From positions 1-64,000 of the forward strand of contig CAWHFM010000025.1 of assembly GCA_963828505.1 (NCBI GenBank): DNA of 64,000 nucleotides, in the 5' to 3' direction. This DNA comes from Bog-473 sp963828505 (GTDB lineage Bacteria; Actinomycetota; Acidimicrobiia; Acidimicrobiales; RAAP-2). This document shows, in pieces, positions 45,821 to 54,107 of the stretch. A model generated the notes under the pieces. The model was given only the letters and a program-made list of their open reading frames with translations, was not told where the DNA came from and made no database searches. The number at the start of each line of letters is the position of its first letter. The first letter of the stretch is position 1. Position numbers and translations under genes: made by a program.

Positions 45821-46030
45821 TCAGATGGTGGGGGGGTAGGGCGTCGTCGGGAGGGCCGTCACAAGGCGCTCGGCCGGGCACGCCCGCGCATCGTTGACCT
45901 GGTGTCGCCACGGGCTCGGCGGGGCGCTGTAGCGGTAGAGGCTCCAGCCGCAGTGACGGCACGTGCTCATCTCGGCCGGCGCCACGTACTCGTCGGGCTC
46001 GGCGTGGGTCGCTTGGTCGGTTGCGCTCAT
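45821..46030 (-). CDS. Small zinc-finger-like element protein
   Basis: The 69-residue protein reads MSATDQATHAEPDEYVAPAE, MSTCRHCGWSLYRYSAPPSP and WRHQVNDARACPAERLVTAL. Cys-x2-Cys with a later His and Cys gives a likely zinc site (CRHC...H...C). It has a clear ribosome site (aaggagag). Similar tiny zinc proteins are common in actinophage early regions. Confidence 0.6.
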   Translation of the reverse strand: MSATDQATHAEPDEYVAPAEMSTCRHCGWSLYRYSAPPSPWRHQVNDARACPAERLVTALPTTPYPPTI

Positions 46031-46117
46031 GGTTCTCTCCTTGCCTCGTTGGACTTCATGACGCCCGGTTCCTCGAGGAGCTCGCCGCCGCCGTTCCACT
46101 CTTCGGCCGGGTCGCCG

Positions 46118-46567
46118 TCAGGCACCGGCGGTGCCGAACACCTGCGGGAACGCAGCTCTGAGCGTCTGACTGACTGACCGCGCGCCATCAGGCACGTCGT
46201 GACCGATGAGTACGGGCTCGCGGCCATGTTCGACCAGCTCGGCGTTGACGCCTCCGATCAGCGCGTCGAGAGCGGCCGGGTCGCTCAGGTCACTGACGTC
46301 CTCGTCACTCGAAGGCAGCGCTGGCGTCGCTGCGGCGAGGCGTCGCTCCTTGCGCACTGCTTTCAGCTCGGCCAGGTACTCAGCGATCGAGGGACAGAAC
46401 CGACCCGAGCGGACGCAGCGGCGGGCGGCCTCCATGGCGGCACCATCAGGTGCCTCTTCGGGCACGATCTCGGCCAGCCAGACGGATGCAGTCGCCTCAG
46501 GGAACTCGTTTCTCGGGAACGCGGCTGCGAGGTAAGCCACCACACCGAGCGCCTCCGTCTCGGTCAT
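46118..46567 (-). CDS. Helicase-loader-like element protein
   Basis: The 149-residue protein starts MTETEALGVVAYLAAAFPRN, then ATASVWLAEIVPEEAPDGAA and RCVRSGRFCPSIAEYLAELK. The order helix, W-x-x-x-L, then PSIAE is the pattern of the small phage loaders related to G39P, which place the replicative helicase. This is by pattern only. ATG at 46567 overlaps the stop of the replication gene (ATGA), which supports a replication role. Confidence 0.55.
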   Translation of the reverse strand: MTETEALGVVAYLAAAFPRNEFPEATASVWLAEIVPEEAPDGAAMEAARRCVRSGRFCPSIAEYLAELKAVRKERRLAAATPALPSSDEDVSDLSDPAALDALIGGVNAELVEHGREPVLIGHDVPDGARSVSQTLRAAFPQVFGTAGA

Positions 46568-47337
46568 CGTGGAAGAGCGGATCGCTTCTTTGCTGCCGCC
46601 TCGATGCCGGGCCAGCCTCTAGGCACGGTCGGTCGGCCCACTGGCGGAGCATCAGTCCAGCGCTCTTGGTTCAAGAACGTGGTCGGGTGCGGGATGAATG
46701 TTTCGTCGGTGCGCTCCGTGGCCCAGTGGGCGCACCAAGCGGACAACCCGGCTGCGATCGTCGCCGGGTCAGTACCGTTGCCAACAGCCTTGGCGTAGGC
46801 GACCACGGTCTTCTTGCGAGCGATATGGCGCGGGTAGGCATCCCAGAATGCGTCGAAGCCATCCGGCTCGATCGCCTTCGATCGCGAACGCAGCGCAGCG
46901 CGAATTCATTAGCGTGTTCTCTTCGTGTGTTCTCTTCGTGTGTTCGGGTTGCGCCAGCGCAACTAGGGAGGATGCACCGACGTAACTAGTGCTGGTTGCA
47001 GCAGCGTCACTAGTTGCACCTGCGCCACTAGGGGCATTCGTGTCCCTGGTGGGGGAAGAGACGAGTCCGCCCAGATGAGCAGCTCATAGTCGGCCGGCCG
47101 TCGCTCGTGCCCATGACGCACGCGCCTGATCGCTCCGGCCCTCTCAAGGTGGCTGAGACGACGGGTGATCGTGACGCGATCGACGCTGAGCCGCCTGGCC
47201 AGTGTGCCGAGGCTCGGGTTGCATTGGCCCGTCAGCTCGTTGCGATGCGCGAGCAGAGCGATATATGTGAGCTTGTCGCCGGAGCTCAGGCCTAACACGT
47301 CGAGAATCGCGGCCCATCCGAATCGAGGCTCGCTCAC
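46564..47337 (-). CDS. HTH replication protein of the element, frameshifted
   Basis: From GTG at 47337 the N-terminal part reads VSEPRFGWAAILDVLGLSSG and has a winged helix: NPSLGTLARRLSVDRVTITR and RLSHLERAGAIRRVRHG (HTH_36 type), as in phage and plasmid initiators. The frame ends at 46963. A second frame, open over the end of the first, reads PDGFDAFWDAYPRHIARKKT and PHPTTFLNQERW to the stop at 46564, the usual C-terminal domain of such proteins. One base near 46970-46985 would join them into about 257 residues. The joint coincides with a cluster of short repeats (probable origin). Confidence 0.62.
46905..47035. repeat. Iteron-like repeats inside the replication gene
   Basis: Four (A/C)ACTAG motifs lie at 46961, 46984, 47008 and 47026 (spacing 23, 24, 18 bp). 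Beside them are tandem TTCTCTTCGTGTG copies at about 46919-46945, the AT-richest stretch of the operon. Phage initiators often have their origin of replication inside the initiator gene. Confidence 0.5.
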
Positions 47338-47636
47338 GACTCGCACCTGCGACTGGCGTCGTAGGCACGCTTCCACCAACCGATGGGCGGGCTGCGGCCG
47401 GCGGCGACTAGATCGGCCAGCTCGTAGAGCTTGCCCGGCGACAGATGCTCGATCGTTTCACGTCGAGGGTGACGAGGGCTGCCCCCCGAAGCGAGCGCCT
47501 CTGTCAGAGCAGCGAGTTGGCGCAGGATCGCAGCCTGCGACGCTCTATCAGTCGGCTGTGACGACCCTCGGCCGCTCGACGACGCGCGGTAGCCTGACCC
47601 TGGACTGGCGGAGCGCCCTACGGGGCGCTTTGTCAT
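47334..47636 (-). CDS. Hypothetical element protein
   Basis: The 100-residue protein starts MTKRPVGRSASPGSGYRASS, a disordered basic segment, then QAAILRQLAALTEALASGGS and ETIEHLSPGKLYELADLVAA, which are helical. ATG at 47636 overlaps the excisionase stop (ATGA) and its stop overlaps the next start (GTGA), so it is tightly coupled on both sides. It lies between an excisionase and the replication gene. No family recognised. Confidence 0.6.
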   Translation of the reverse strand: MTKRPVGRSASPGSGYRASSSGRGSSQPTDRASQAAILRQLAALTEALASGGSPRHPRRETIEHLSPGKLYELADLVAAGRSPPIGWWKRAYDASRRCES

Positions 47637-47876
47637 GCGCGGCGGGCTTGTTCGGGGCTGTCAGCGCCGTCGTCGAGCCACTCTTGGGTGTCGGCTCGTG
47701 GGTAGCGAACGTGATGGCCCATCTGGACCGCAGCGTGGGCCTCTCTTCGTCCCGCGGCGCGTCAGCCAGCGCCATTGCGTCAGGGTGCTCGCCGAGACGC
47801 CCAGATACTCGCTGAGTTCTGCAGGCGTGCGAGGAGGAGAAGGATCTTCAATCTGTGTGCGCTTTTTCACGGCCAT
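47633..47876 (-). CDS. Excisionase (MerR-type HTH_17), frameshifted
   Basis: From ATG at 47876 the protein reads MAVKKRTQIEDPSPPRTPAE and LSEYLGVSASTLTQWRW, the winged-helix start of excisionase/AlpA-like proteins. A base change near 47720 joins it to VQMGHHVRYPRADTQEWLDD and QARRA before the stop at 47633, the standard wing and last helix (HHVRYPRADxxEWL). The protein would be about 80 residues. It heads the minus-strand operon, directly behind the SOS-like box, and would direct excision together with the integrase. Confidence 0.68.
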
Positions 47877-47890
47877 GTCTCAGTGAATAT

Positions 47891-47908
47891 CACGAACCTA
47901 CGTTCGTG
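47891..47908. promoter_or_regulatory. LexA/SOS box-like palindrome
   Basis: CACGAAC-CTAC-GTTCGTG is a perfect 7-bp inverted repeat with a 4-bp spacer. It contains CGAAC-N4-GTTCG, the core of the LexA box of actinobacteria (consensus TCGAAC-N4-GTTCGA). It lies 15 bases before the excisionase start and 50 before the divergent regulator. Confidence 0.65.
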
Positions 47909-47924
47909 CGCAAGTGGAACTTGC

Positions 47925-47937
47925 TGAGTCTCACTCA
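47925..47937. promoter_or_regulatory. Second inverted repeat TGAGT-CTC-ACTCA
   Basis: A perfect 5-3-5 palindrome lies 20 bases before the ATG of the plus-strand regulator. GTGAGAC repeats the same half-site just after, at 47951. It may be an autoregulatory operator for the element's own regulator. Confidence 0.4.
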
Positions 47938-47957
47938 CCTCATGTATTCTGTGAGAC

Positions 47958-48549
47958 ATGACGAGAGATGACGAGACGTACGAGTTACGCAGCGAGCCCA
48001 ACTGGCTTGGCGCTGCCTCGTTCCGCATCACCGAGTGGGGACCCGCTCGCGAAGTCGCGGAGGGACTACGCGCCCTTCGCATGGCTGCGCTTCGAGGCCG
48101 AGCTCCATGACCTAGACGTCGACGCCGCCGGTCGGTTAGTGCTCGACGATCCGCCGTCGCGCTATGTGCTCGACGAGTTCACACTTCGTCGCCAGCAAGG
48201 AGCGTCCTTCTCGTCTCTCCGCGACCGGGACGGCCCGCCGCTGACTGCCCAGATGGTTCGAACGATTCCAGTCGACCGCGTCATCGGAGAAGTCCTCTAC
48301 GCCTTCGGCATCGAGGACGACGCCGAGCCCGAACCCGAGCAAGCCGTCGAGGCGGCTCACGCCGGTATCCGCGACGAGGCCGCGCTGCGTCTCGTAGCTC
48401 GCTTGTACCTCCGCACGTCGCTGAGTGGCGGCTCAACGGGCGCTGACATCGCTAGCTGGCTCGATTGCTCACCCGCCACCGCCATTCGCTGGGTCGCTGC
48501 AGCAAAGGACGCCGGCTTTCTAGAAGTCGCCGACACTCGAAGGAGATAA
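47958..48549 (+). CDS. Element regulator with C-terminal HTH, frameshifted near N-terminus
   Basis: From ATG at 47958 the start reads MTRDDETYELRSEPNWLGAA, then SFRITEWGPAREVAEGLR. A base change near 48060 joins it to APFAWLRFEAELHDLDVDAA, LVLDDPPSRYVLDEFTLRR, and a C-terminal helix-turn-helix GADIASWLDCSPATAIRWVA followed by AAKDAGFLEV. Proteins with this plan, ending in a Tn-like AxWLxxSxxTAxRWV helix pair and lying directly before an integrase, are common in actinobacterial integrative elements. It may regulate integration. The integrase follows after six bases. Confidence 0.62.
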
Positions 48550-48555
48550 CCCGAA

Positions 48556-49668
48556 ATGCCTCGTCACAACACACCCGTCCGCAAGCTGCCGTCCGGGCTC
48601 TGGCAGGTTCGCTACCGCGACCCTGCCGGTGTGCAACGCAAAGAGACGTTCCCGACCAGTCGTGAGGCGCACGACCGCCTCGACGAAGTCCGCACCGACG
48701 TCCGTCGCGGCACGTTCATAGACCCGCTGGCTGGGCGGGAGACGTTCGGCGAGTTTGCCGCGAAGTGGGCGGCGGCTCGCGACTGGAAAGCAACGAGCCG
48801 ACAGAGCTGGCCGAACGTGTACCGACGAGTCGAGCCGGCGCTCGGGTCGCTGCCGCTGCGGGCTATCGATCGTTTGGTCCTCGAGGCGCTCCAAACCGAG
48901 CTGCTGAGCCGATACGCCCGCACGACGGTTGAGCTGACCATGTCGCAGACCAAGAGTGTGATGAAAGCTGCCTACGCCAACGGTCGCATCGGCCGCGATC
49001 CCACCGCTGGCCTCTCCATGCCGAGAGTGCGCGCCGGCGAGCCCGACGGGCGAGTGCGACCCGAAGACGTGCCCACCCGAGCCGAAGTGCTCGCAGTCCT
49101 CGACGCCACGCCAGCTCGCTATCGAGCCGCTGTCGCGCTGGGCGTCACCGGGCTACGCATCGGCGAGGTCATGGCCGTGACCGCGGACCGCCTCGACCTG
49201 GAGCACCGCCGCCTGCTCGTTGATCGCCAGCTCCAGTACATCGACGGCGAGATCGTGTTCACGGGCCCCAAGGCGGAGAAGGTGCGCACCGTCGTCCTGC
49301 CTGGCTCTGTGGTGCTGGAGTTGCGCCGTCATCTGCGCGACCACTGGAGTTCCGGCCTGCTGTTCCGCGGTGGGCGAGGAGCGATGATGCGCCGGTACTA
49401 CTTCTACGACCAGGCCTGGAAGCCCGCGCTCGTCGGCGCTGGCCTGGCTCCTGACCGCTTCGTGTTTCACTCGTTGCGTCACTTCTCAGCCAGCTCGATG
49501 CTGGCCGAAGGCGCACCGATCACGGCAGTGGCTGGCCACCTGGGCGACACCGTCGAGACCATCCAGCGCACGTACGCCCACTGGCTACGTGACGACCGGG
49601 ATATCCCCGCCGCAGTGCTCGACAGGGTGCTCGCCGTTCCCGTCGAGGAGGCAGATGAGGCGCAGTGA
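48556..49668 (+). CDS. int: Site-specific tyrosine recombinase (phage integrase)
   Basis: The 370-residue protein has an N-terminal arm/SAM-like part (LWQVRYRDPAGVQRKETFPT, then FAAKWAAARDWKATSRQSW) and the catalytic domain with Arg in GVTGLRIGEVMAVT near 200, HSLRHFSASSML near 305 (His and second Arg), GHLGDTVETIQRTYAHW with the His and the nucleophile Tyr near 339. ATG at 48556 has a ribosome site (aggagat). It lies 83 bases from the rnpB-derived core, the normal place for an integrase beside its attachment site. Confidence 0.93.
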   Translation: MPRHNTPVRKLPSGLWQVRYRDPAGVQRKETFPTSREAHDRLDEVRTDVRRGTFIDPLAGRETFGEFAAKWAAARDWKATSRQSWPNVYRRVEPALGSLPLRAIDRLVLEALQTELLSRYARTTVELTMSQTKSVMKAAYANGRIGRDPTAGLSMPRVRAGEPDGRVRPEDVPTRAEVLAVLDATPARYRAAVALGVTGLRIGEVMAVTADRLDLEHRRLLVDRQLQYIDGEIVFTGPKAEKVRTVVLPGSVVLELRRHLRDHWSSGLLFRGGRGAMMRRYYFYDQAWKPALVGAGLAPDRFVFHSLRHFSASSMLAEGAPITAVAGHLGDTVETIQRTYAHWLRDDRDIPAAVLDRVLAVPVEEADEAQ

Positions 49669-49751
49669 TGATGTTTTGTGCCCTCGTTGTGCCCTGAGCT
49701 GGCGTTTCTGACTGGCGACGAGAGCAAGGGTGCTGCTCAGAGCGTTGTATG

Positions 49752-50140
<389 letters not shown>

Positions 50141-50187
50141 CGCGGCAAGTCTGCCACCCCGTGTCGGGCGGACGCGCAGCGCGTCGG

Positions 50188-50193
50188 TAGGGT
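50188..50193 (+). promoter_or_regulatory. Leaderless -10 (TAGGGT) for xseA
   Basis: TAGGGT ends seven bases before the ATG at 50201. It overlaps the alternative GTG at 50192, which argues for the ATG. Confidence 0.5.
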
Positions 50194-50200
50194 GTCGGCG

Positions 50201-51658
50201 ATGCCCGGTGGCGCCCGCCAGCTCTTCGACCCGGAATCCCCACCGGCGGTCGGTCCACCCGAGGGGTCAGCGGCCTTCGACCCCGCGCTCCATCGGGACA
50301 CGCACCCCGACGTCCTCTCGGTCGGGGCCCTCTACAACGAGGTCGAGACGGCCCTCTCCCGGTCCTTTCCCCGAAACCGGCGTTTGTGGGTGCGCGGGGA
50401 GATCGCCAAGCTCTCCGACCACCGGTCCGGGCACCTCTATATGGACCTCGTCGACCCTGACGAGGTCCGCTCCGCCGGGCCGAGGGGTCGCGGCGGCATC
50501 CCGACGCTGAACGTCAAGTGCTGGCGGACGGCATGGGCACCCTTGCGGCACTCGTTGGAGAAGGAAGGCATTGAGCTGGCCGAGGGCATGATCGTGGTGC
50601 TCCGCGGCACCATCGACCTCTACCGGGCCAAGGGCGAAGTGAGCTTCGTGCTGGCGGAGATCGACGTCACGGCCTTGCTCGGACGGATGGCCGCGCAGCG
50701 GGCCCAGCTGCTGCGGGCGCTCGAGGCCGAGGGCCTCCTGCGGCGCAACGCGGCCCTCCCGGTTCCCGATCCGGCCCTGCACGTCGGCCTCGTCGCCAGC
50801 CCGGGCACCGAGGGGTACCACGACTTCGTCGGGCGCCTCGTCGAGTCGGGTTTCGGGTTCCGCATCTCCTTGGTCAAGGCGTCGGTCCAGGGATCTGCCG
50901 CGCCGGCGTCCATCGCGCGGGGTGTGCGGTTCCTCAGCCGGAGCGAGTGCGACGTGATCGTCCTGGTGCGCGGCGGCGGCTCAAAGGCGGATCTCGCCGC
51001 CTTCGACACCGAGCTCGTCGCTCGAGCAGTGGCCGGCGCGAGCAAGCCGGTGTTCACCGGGATCGGCCACACCGGCGACCAGAGCGTCGCCGACCTCGTC
51101 GCCAGCCGGGTCTGCGTCACGCCGACCGAGTGCGGCCAACAGATCGCGCTTGCGACCCGGCACTGGTGGGAGTCACACGTCCTGGGGCCCTCGGCCGTCC
51201 TGGCGCGGCGCATCCCCAGGTTCCTCGCCGACGCGCAGCAGCGTGACGGGCAGGCCCGCGGTCGTCTGACGGCGGCTGCTCGTCATCAGGTGCGCGTGCA
51301 CCGCGAACGCATCGGGGTGAAGGCGGCGGCCTTGGAGCGGTGCGCGCCGGCGCGGGTGGACTCGTCCCAGTCCAACCTGCGGGGCCGGGCCGTCCGGCTG
51401 TCGGCGCGTAGCGCTTCGCACGTCGAGCGCGTCGCCGAGCAGCTGGCGACGAGGCGGAGGCTGCTCGCCGCCTACGACGTGGAGAACCAACTCCGACGGG
51501 GCTACTCGCTCACCCTGACCGCCGACGGAGCCCTGGTGCGACGCGCCGATCAGCTGGTCGACGGACAGGACATCGTGACGCGCTTGGCCGACGGTTCGGT
51601 CCACAGTCGCGTCACGGCGTCCGCGGCGAGGCAGGAGAAAGCAGGAGGACAGGTGTGA
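50201..51658 (+). CDS. xseA: Exodeoxyribonuclease VII large subunit
   Basis: Exonuclease VII degrades single-stranded DNA from both ends. This 485-residue protein has the N-terminal OB fold (LSVGALYNEVETALSRSFPR, LWVRGEIAKLSDHRSGHLYM) and the catalytic domain with VGLVASPGTEGYHDFVGRL, DVIVLVRGGGSKADLAAFDT and PVFTGIGHTGDQSVADLVA, all hallmarks of XseA. The last 150 residues are a coiled coil that binds XseB. ATG at 50201 is chosen over GTG at 50192 on promoter grounds. It overlaps the xseB start. Confidence 0.93.
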   Translation: MPGGARQLFDPESPPAVGPPEGSAAFDPALHRDTHPDVLSVGALYNEVETALSRSFPRNRRLWVRGEIAKLSDHRSGHLYMDLVDPDEVRSAGPRGRGGIPTLNVKCWRTAWAPLRHSLEKEGIELAEGMIVVLRGTIDLYRAKGEVSFVLAEIDVTALLGRMAAQRAQLLRALEAEGLLRRNAALPVPDPALHVGLVASPGTEGYHDFVGRLVESGFGFRISLVKASVQGSAAPASIARGVRFLSRSECDVIVLVRGGGSKADLAAFDTELVARAVAGASKPVFTGIGHTGDQSVADLVASRVCVTPTECGQQIALATRHWWESHVLGPSAVLARRIPRFLADAQQRDGQARGRLTAAARHQVRVHRERIGVKAAALERCAPARVDSSQSNLRGRAVRLSARSASHVERVAEQLATRRRLLAAYDVENQLRRGYSLTLTADGALVRRADQLVDGQDIVTRLADGSVHSRVTASAARQEKAGGQV

Positions 51659-51933
51659 GCAAAGCGAGCGAGCCGGCTGCGGCGTCAGCGACGGTCCCGG
51701 TGCCGGTGGAGAAGTTGAGCTACACCGAGGCCAGCCGCGAGTTGGATTCGATCGTGGACTTCTTCGAGCAGCGGGAGGTGGACGTCGACGTCCTTGTCTC
51801 TCGGCTCGAGCGGGCGACCGAGCTCATCGACGAGCTGGACCGGAGGCTGCGGCAGACGCGGGCGCAGGTCGAGGAGCTGGTCCCCCGGCTCGACGCGCTG
51901 GGAGCCGACGCAGGCGGTTCGGCCGATGGCTGA
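51655..51933 (+). CDS. xseB: Exodeoxyribonuclease VII small subunit
   Basis: The 92-residue protein has LSYTEASRELDSIVDFFEQR and DVDVLVSRLERATELIDELD, the XseB helical-hairpin signature. XseB chains coat the coiled coil of XseA to make the active enzyme. GTG at 51655 overlaps the xseA stop (GTGA); its own end overlaps the metallohydrolase gene by 8 bases, so the genes are translated together. Confidence 0.9.
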   Translation: MSKASEPAAASATVPVPVEKLSYTEASRELDSIVDFFEQREVDVDVLVSRLERATELIDELDRRLRQTRAQVEELVPRLDALGADAGGSADG

Positions 51934-52654
51934 TGTTCAGCAGGGGGAGCGGCTCTACTTTCGCCAACTGCTCTCGGGCCGCGACTTCGCCCGCGGGGAC
52001 ATGATGGCCCGGCAGATGGTCAATTTCGTCTACCTGATCGGTGATCGCGCCACGGGCGAGGCGCTCGTGGTGGACCCGGCCTACGCCGTCGGGGACCTGC
52101 TCGACATCCTGGCGGACGACGGCATGCGCCTGACCGGCGTCCTCGGCACGCACTTCCACCCCGACCACCTGGGAGGCCAGATGGGCGGCTGGAGCCTCGA
52201 GGGCATCAGCACGCTGCTCGAGCACGTCCAGGTGCCCGTGCACGTCCAGCACGACGAGCTGCCCTGGGTCGAGCGCACGACGGGTGTCGGTGCCGAAGAC
52301 CTCGTCGGACACTCCAGCGGTGACGTGGTGCGGGTGGGCGAGGTGGGCATCGAGCTCATCCACACGCCCGGACACACGCCCGGAAGCCAGTGCTTCCTGG
52401 TCGACGGCCGTCTCGTCGCAGGTGACACGCTCTTCTTGGAGGGCTGCGGTCGCACCGACTTCCCCGGCTCGGACCCGCTCGCCATGTACGAGTCCCTTCA
52501 CACCAGGCTGGCCCGTGTCCCGGACGACGCCATCTTGTTCCCGGGCCACATGTACTCCGCCGACGCCTCCCAGAGCATGGGGGAGACCCGGCAATGGAAC
52601 TACGTCTTCCGCCCGCGCACTCCGCAGGAGTGGATGGCCATGTTCGGCGGGTGA
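51926..52654 (+). CDS. Metallo-beta-lactamase fold hydrolase
   Basis: The 242-residue protein has the metal motif GVLGTHFHPDHLGGQMGGWS near residue 75 (HxHxDH), GIELIHTPGHTPGSQCFLVD and RLVAGDTLFLEGCGRTDFPG, ending with ILFPGHMYSADASQSMGETR. The GCGRTDFPG and GH-Y pattern is close to glyoxalase II and persulfide dioxygenase-like enzymes, which handle thioesters or persulfides. ATG at 51926 overlaps the xseB end. It is coupled to the downstream flavoprotein by GTGA. Confidence 0.86.
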   Translation: MADVQQGERLYFRQLLSGRDFARGDMMARQMVNFVYLIGDRATGEALVVDPAYAVGDLLDILADDGMRLTGVLGTHFHPDHLGGQMGGWSLEGISTLLEHVQVPVHVQHDELPWVERTTGVGAEDLVGHSSGDVVRVGEVGIELIHTPGHTPGSQCFLVDGRLVAGDTLFLEGCGRTDFPGSDPLAMYESLHTRLARVPDDAILFPGHMYSADASQSMGETRQWNYVFRPRTPQEWMAMFGG

Positions 52655-53928
52655 CGGCACCGGACGCGCTCCCGCTTGACGGCGCGGCGGTCGTCGTGGG
52701 CGCCTCGCTCGCGGGGTGGCGTGCCGTCGAGACCCTGCGCGCGGAGGGGTTCGAGGGCACGCTCACGCTGGTGGGCGCCGAGCCACACCTGCCCTACGAC
52801 CGCCCCCCGCTGTCGAAGCAGGTGCTGGCCGGCACGTGGCCGCCCGAGAAGGCGGTGCTCGCCGACCGCCGGCGCGCCAGCGAGCTGCTGGTGCACGAGG
52901 TCCTCGGCCGTGAGGCCGTCCGGCTCGACGTCGAAGGGCGCGCCATCGAGCTCGACGACGGCTCGGTCCTGCGCGCTGACGCCGTCGTCCTCGCTACCGG
53001 CGCGTGGCCGCGGTCGTTGCCCGGCACCGAATCGCTCGGCCAGGCCGATGGGCTCTTCACGTTGCGGACCCTCGAAGACTCCCTGGCGCTCCGGGCCGCG
53101 GTGACGAAGGCGTCGCAGAGGCGAGTCGTCGTGATCGGGGCCGGCTTCATCGGAGCCGAGGTGGCGTCGACCTGCGCGGCGCTCGGTTGTCGCGTCACGG
53201 TGCTCGAGGCGCTCGACATCCCCTTGAGCAACGTGCTCGGCCCCGAGATCGGCCGGCACTGCGCGTCGCTGCACGGCGCGCACGGCGTCGACCTGAGGAC
53301 GGGCGTGTCGGTGGCGGGGGTGGGCCGGGCCGGTGAGGGCAGTGGCGCCACCGGCGACGCGCCAGACGGGTTGCTCGTGGTGGAGCTGGCCGACGGCGAG
53401 ACGGTGACCGCCGACGCGGTGGTCGTCGGCATCGGGGTCGCGCCGTCGACGGAGTGGCTGATCGGCTCGGGGCTCGAGATCGTCAACGGTGTCGTCTGCG
53501 ACCACCGGCTCTTCGCCGCCGACGGCATCGTCGCGGCCGGCGACGTGGCGCGCTGGGAGTGGCGACACGACGGGGGAGCGGAGCAGATCCGGATCGAGCA
53601 CTGGCAGGTGGCGGCCGAGGCGGGTCTGATGGCGGCGCGCGCTCTCCTGGCCGGACGGGCCGAGGCGCCGGCGTTCTCGCCCGTGCCCTACTTCTGGTCG
53701 GACCAGTTCGGCATCAGATTCCAGGTCATCGGGAGCCCTTCGGGCGATGACGAGGTCGTGATCACCGAGGGATCGCTCCAGGAGGGGAAGTTCGTCGCGC
53801 TGTTCGGTCGCGCCGGGCGCCTGCGCGCCGTCATGGCCATCGGCAAGCCGCGGCAACTCATGGGGTTCCGTCCCCTGCTCCAGTCGGGGTGCAGCTTCGA
53901 CGACGCTCTGGCTCACGCCGAGGGCTGA
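52651..53928 (+). CDS. FAD-dependent oxidoreductase (ferredoxin/rubredoxin reductase type)
   Basis: The 425-residue protein has the FAD-binding AAVVVGASLAGWRAVETLR, LPYDRPPLSKQVLAG (the YDRPPLSK hallmark of bacterial ferredoxin reductases), the NAD-binding VVVIGAGFIGAEVASTCAAL near residue 165, TADAVVVGIGVAPSTEWL, and FAADGIVAAGDVARW. The C-terminal reductase domain (PYFWSDQFGIRFQVIG) is complete. It would pass electrons from NAD(P)H to a ferredoxin or oxygenase; no partner is next to it. GTG at 52651 overlaps the previous stop. Confidence 0.87.
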   Translation: MTAPDALPLDGAAVVVGASLAGWRAVETLRAEGFEGTLTLVGAEPHLPYDRPPLSKQVLAGTWPPEKAVLADRRRASELLVHEVLGREAVRLDVEGRAIELDDGSVLRADAVVLATGAWPRSLPGTESLGQADGLFTLRTLEDSLALRAAVTKASQRRVVVIGAGFIGAEVASTCAALGCRVTVLEALDIPLSNVLGPEIGRHCASLHGAHGVDLRTGVSVAGVGRAGEGSGATGDAPDGLLVVELADGETVTADAVVVGIGVAPSTEWLIGSGLEIVNGVVCDHRLFAADGIVAAGDVARWEWRHDGGAEQIRIEHWQVAAEAGLMAARALLAGRAEAPAFSPVPYFWSDQFGIRFQVIGSPSGDDEVVITEGSLQEGKFVALFGRAGRLRAVMAIGKPRQLMGFRPLLQSGCSFDDALAHAEG

Positions 53929-54107
53929 AGGCGGCCAAGTCCTCGGTGGGGAGCCGGCCGGGCCGGGGCCCCGCATCGGGCCTCGGAGGGAAAAGCTGGC
54001 CTGCGTGTTAAGGCTTCGTTACACTGCCGCCAGGACAGTCCTGTCGTAGTCGGACGGGCGGACTGTTGATCGGCTACACAGAGGCAAGCAGAAGGGGGAG
54101 GACCGAT

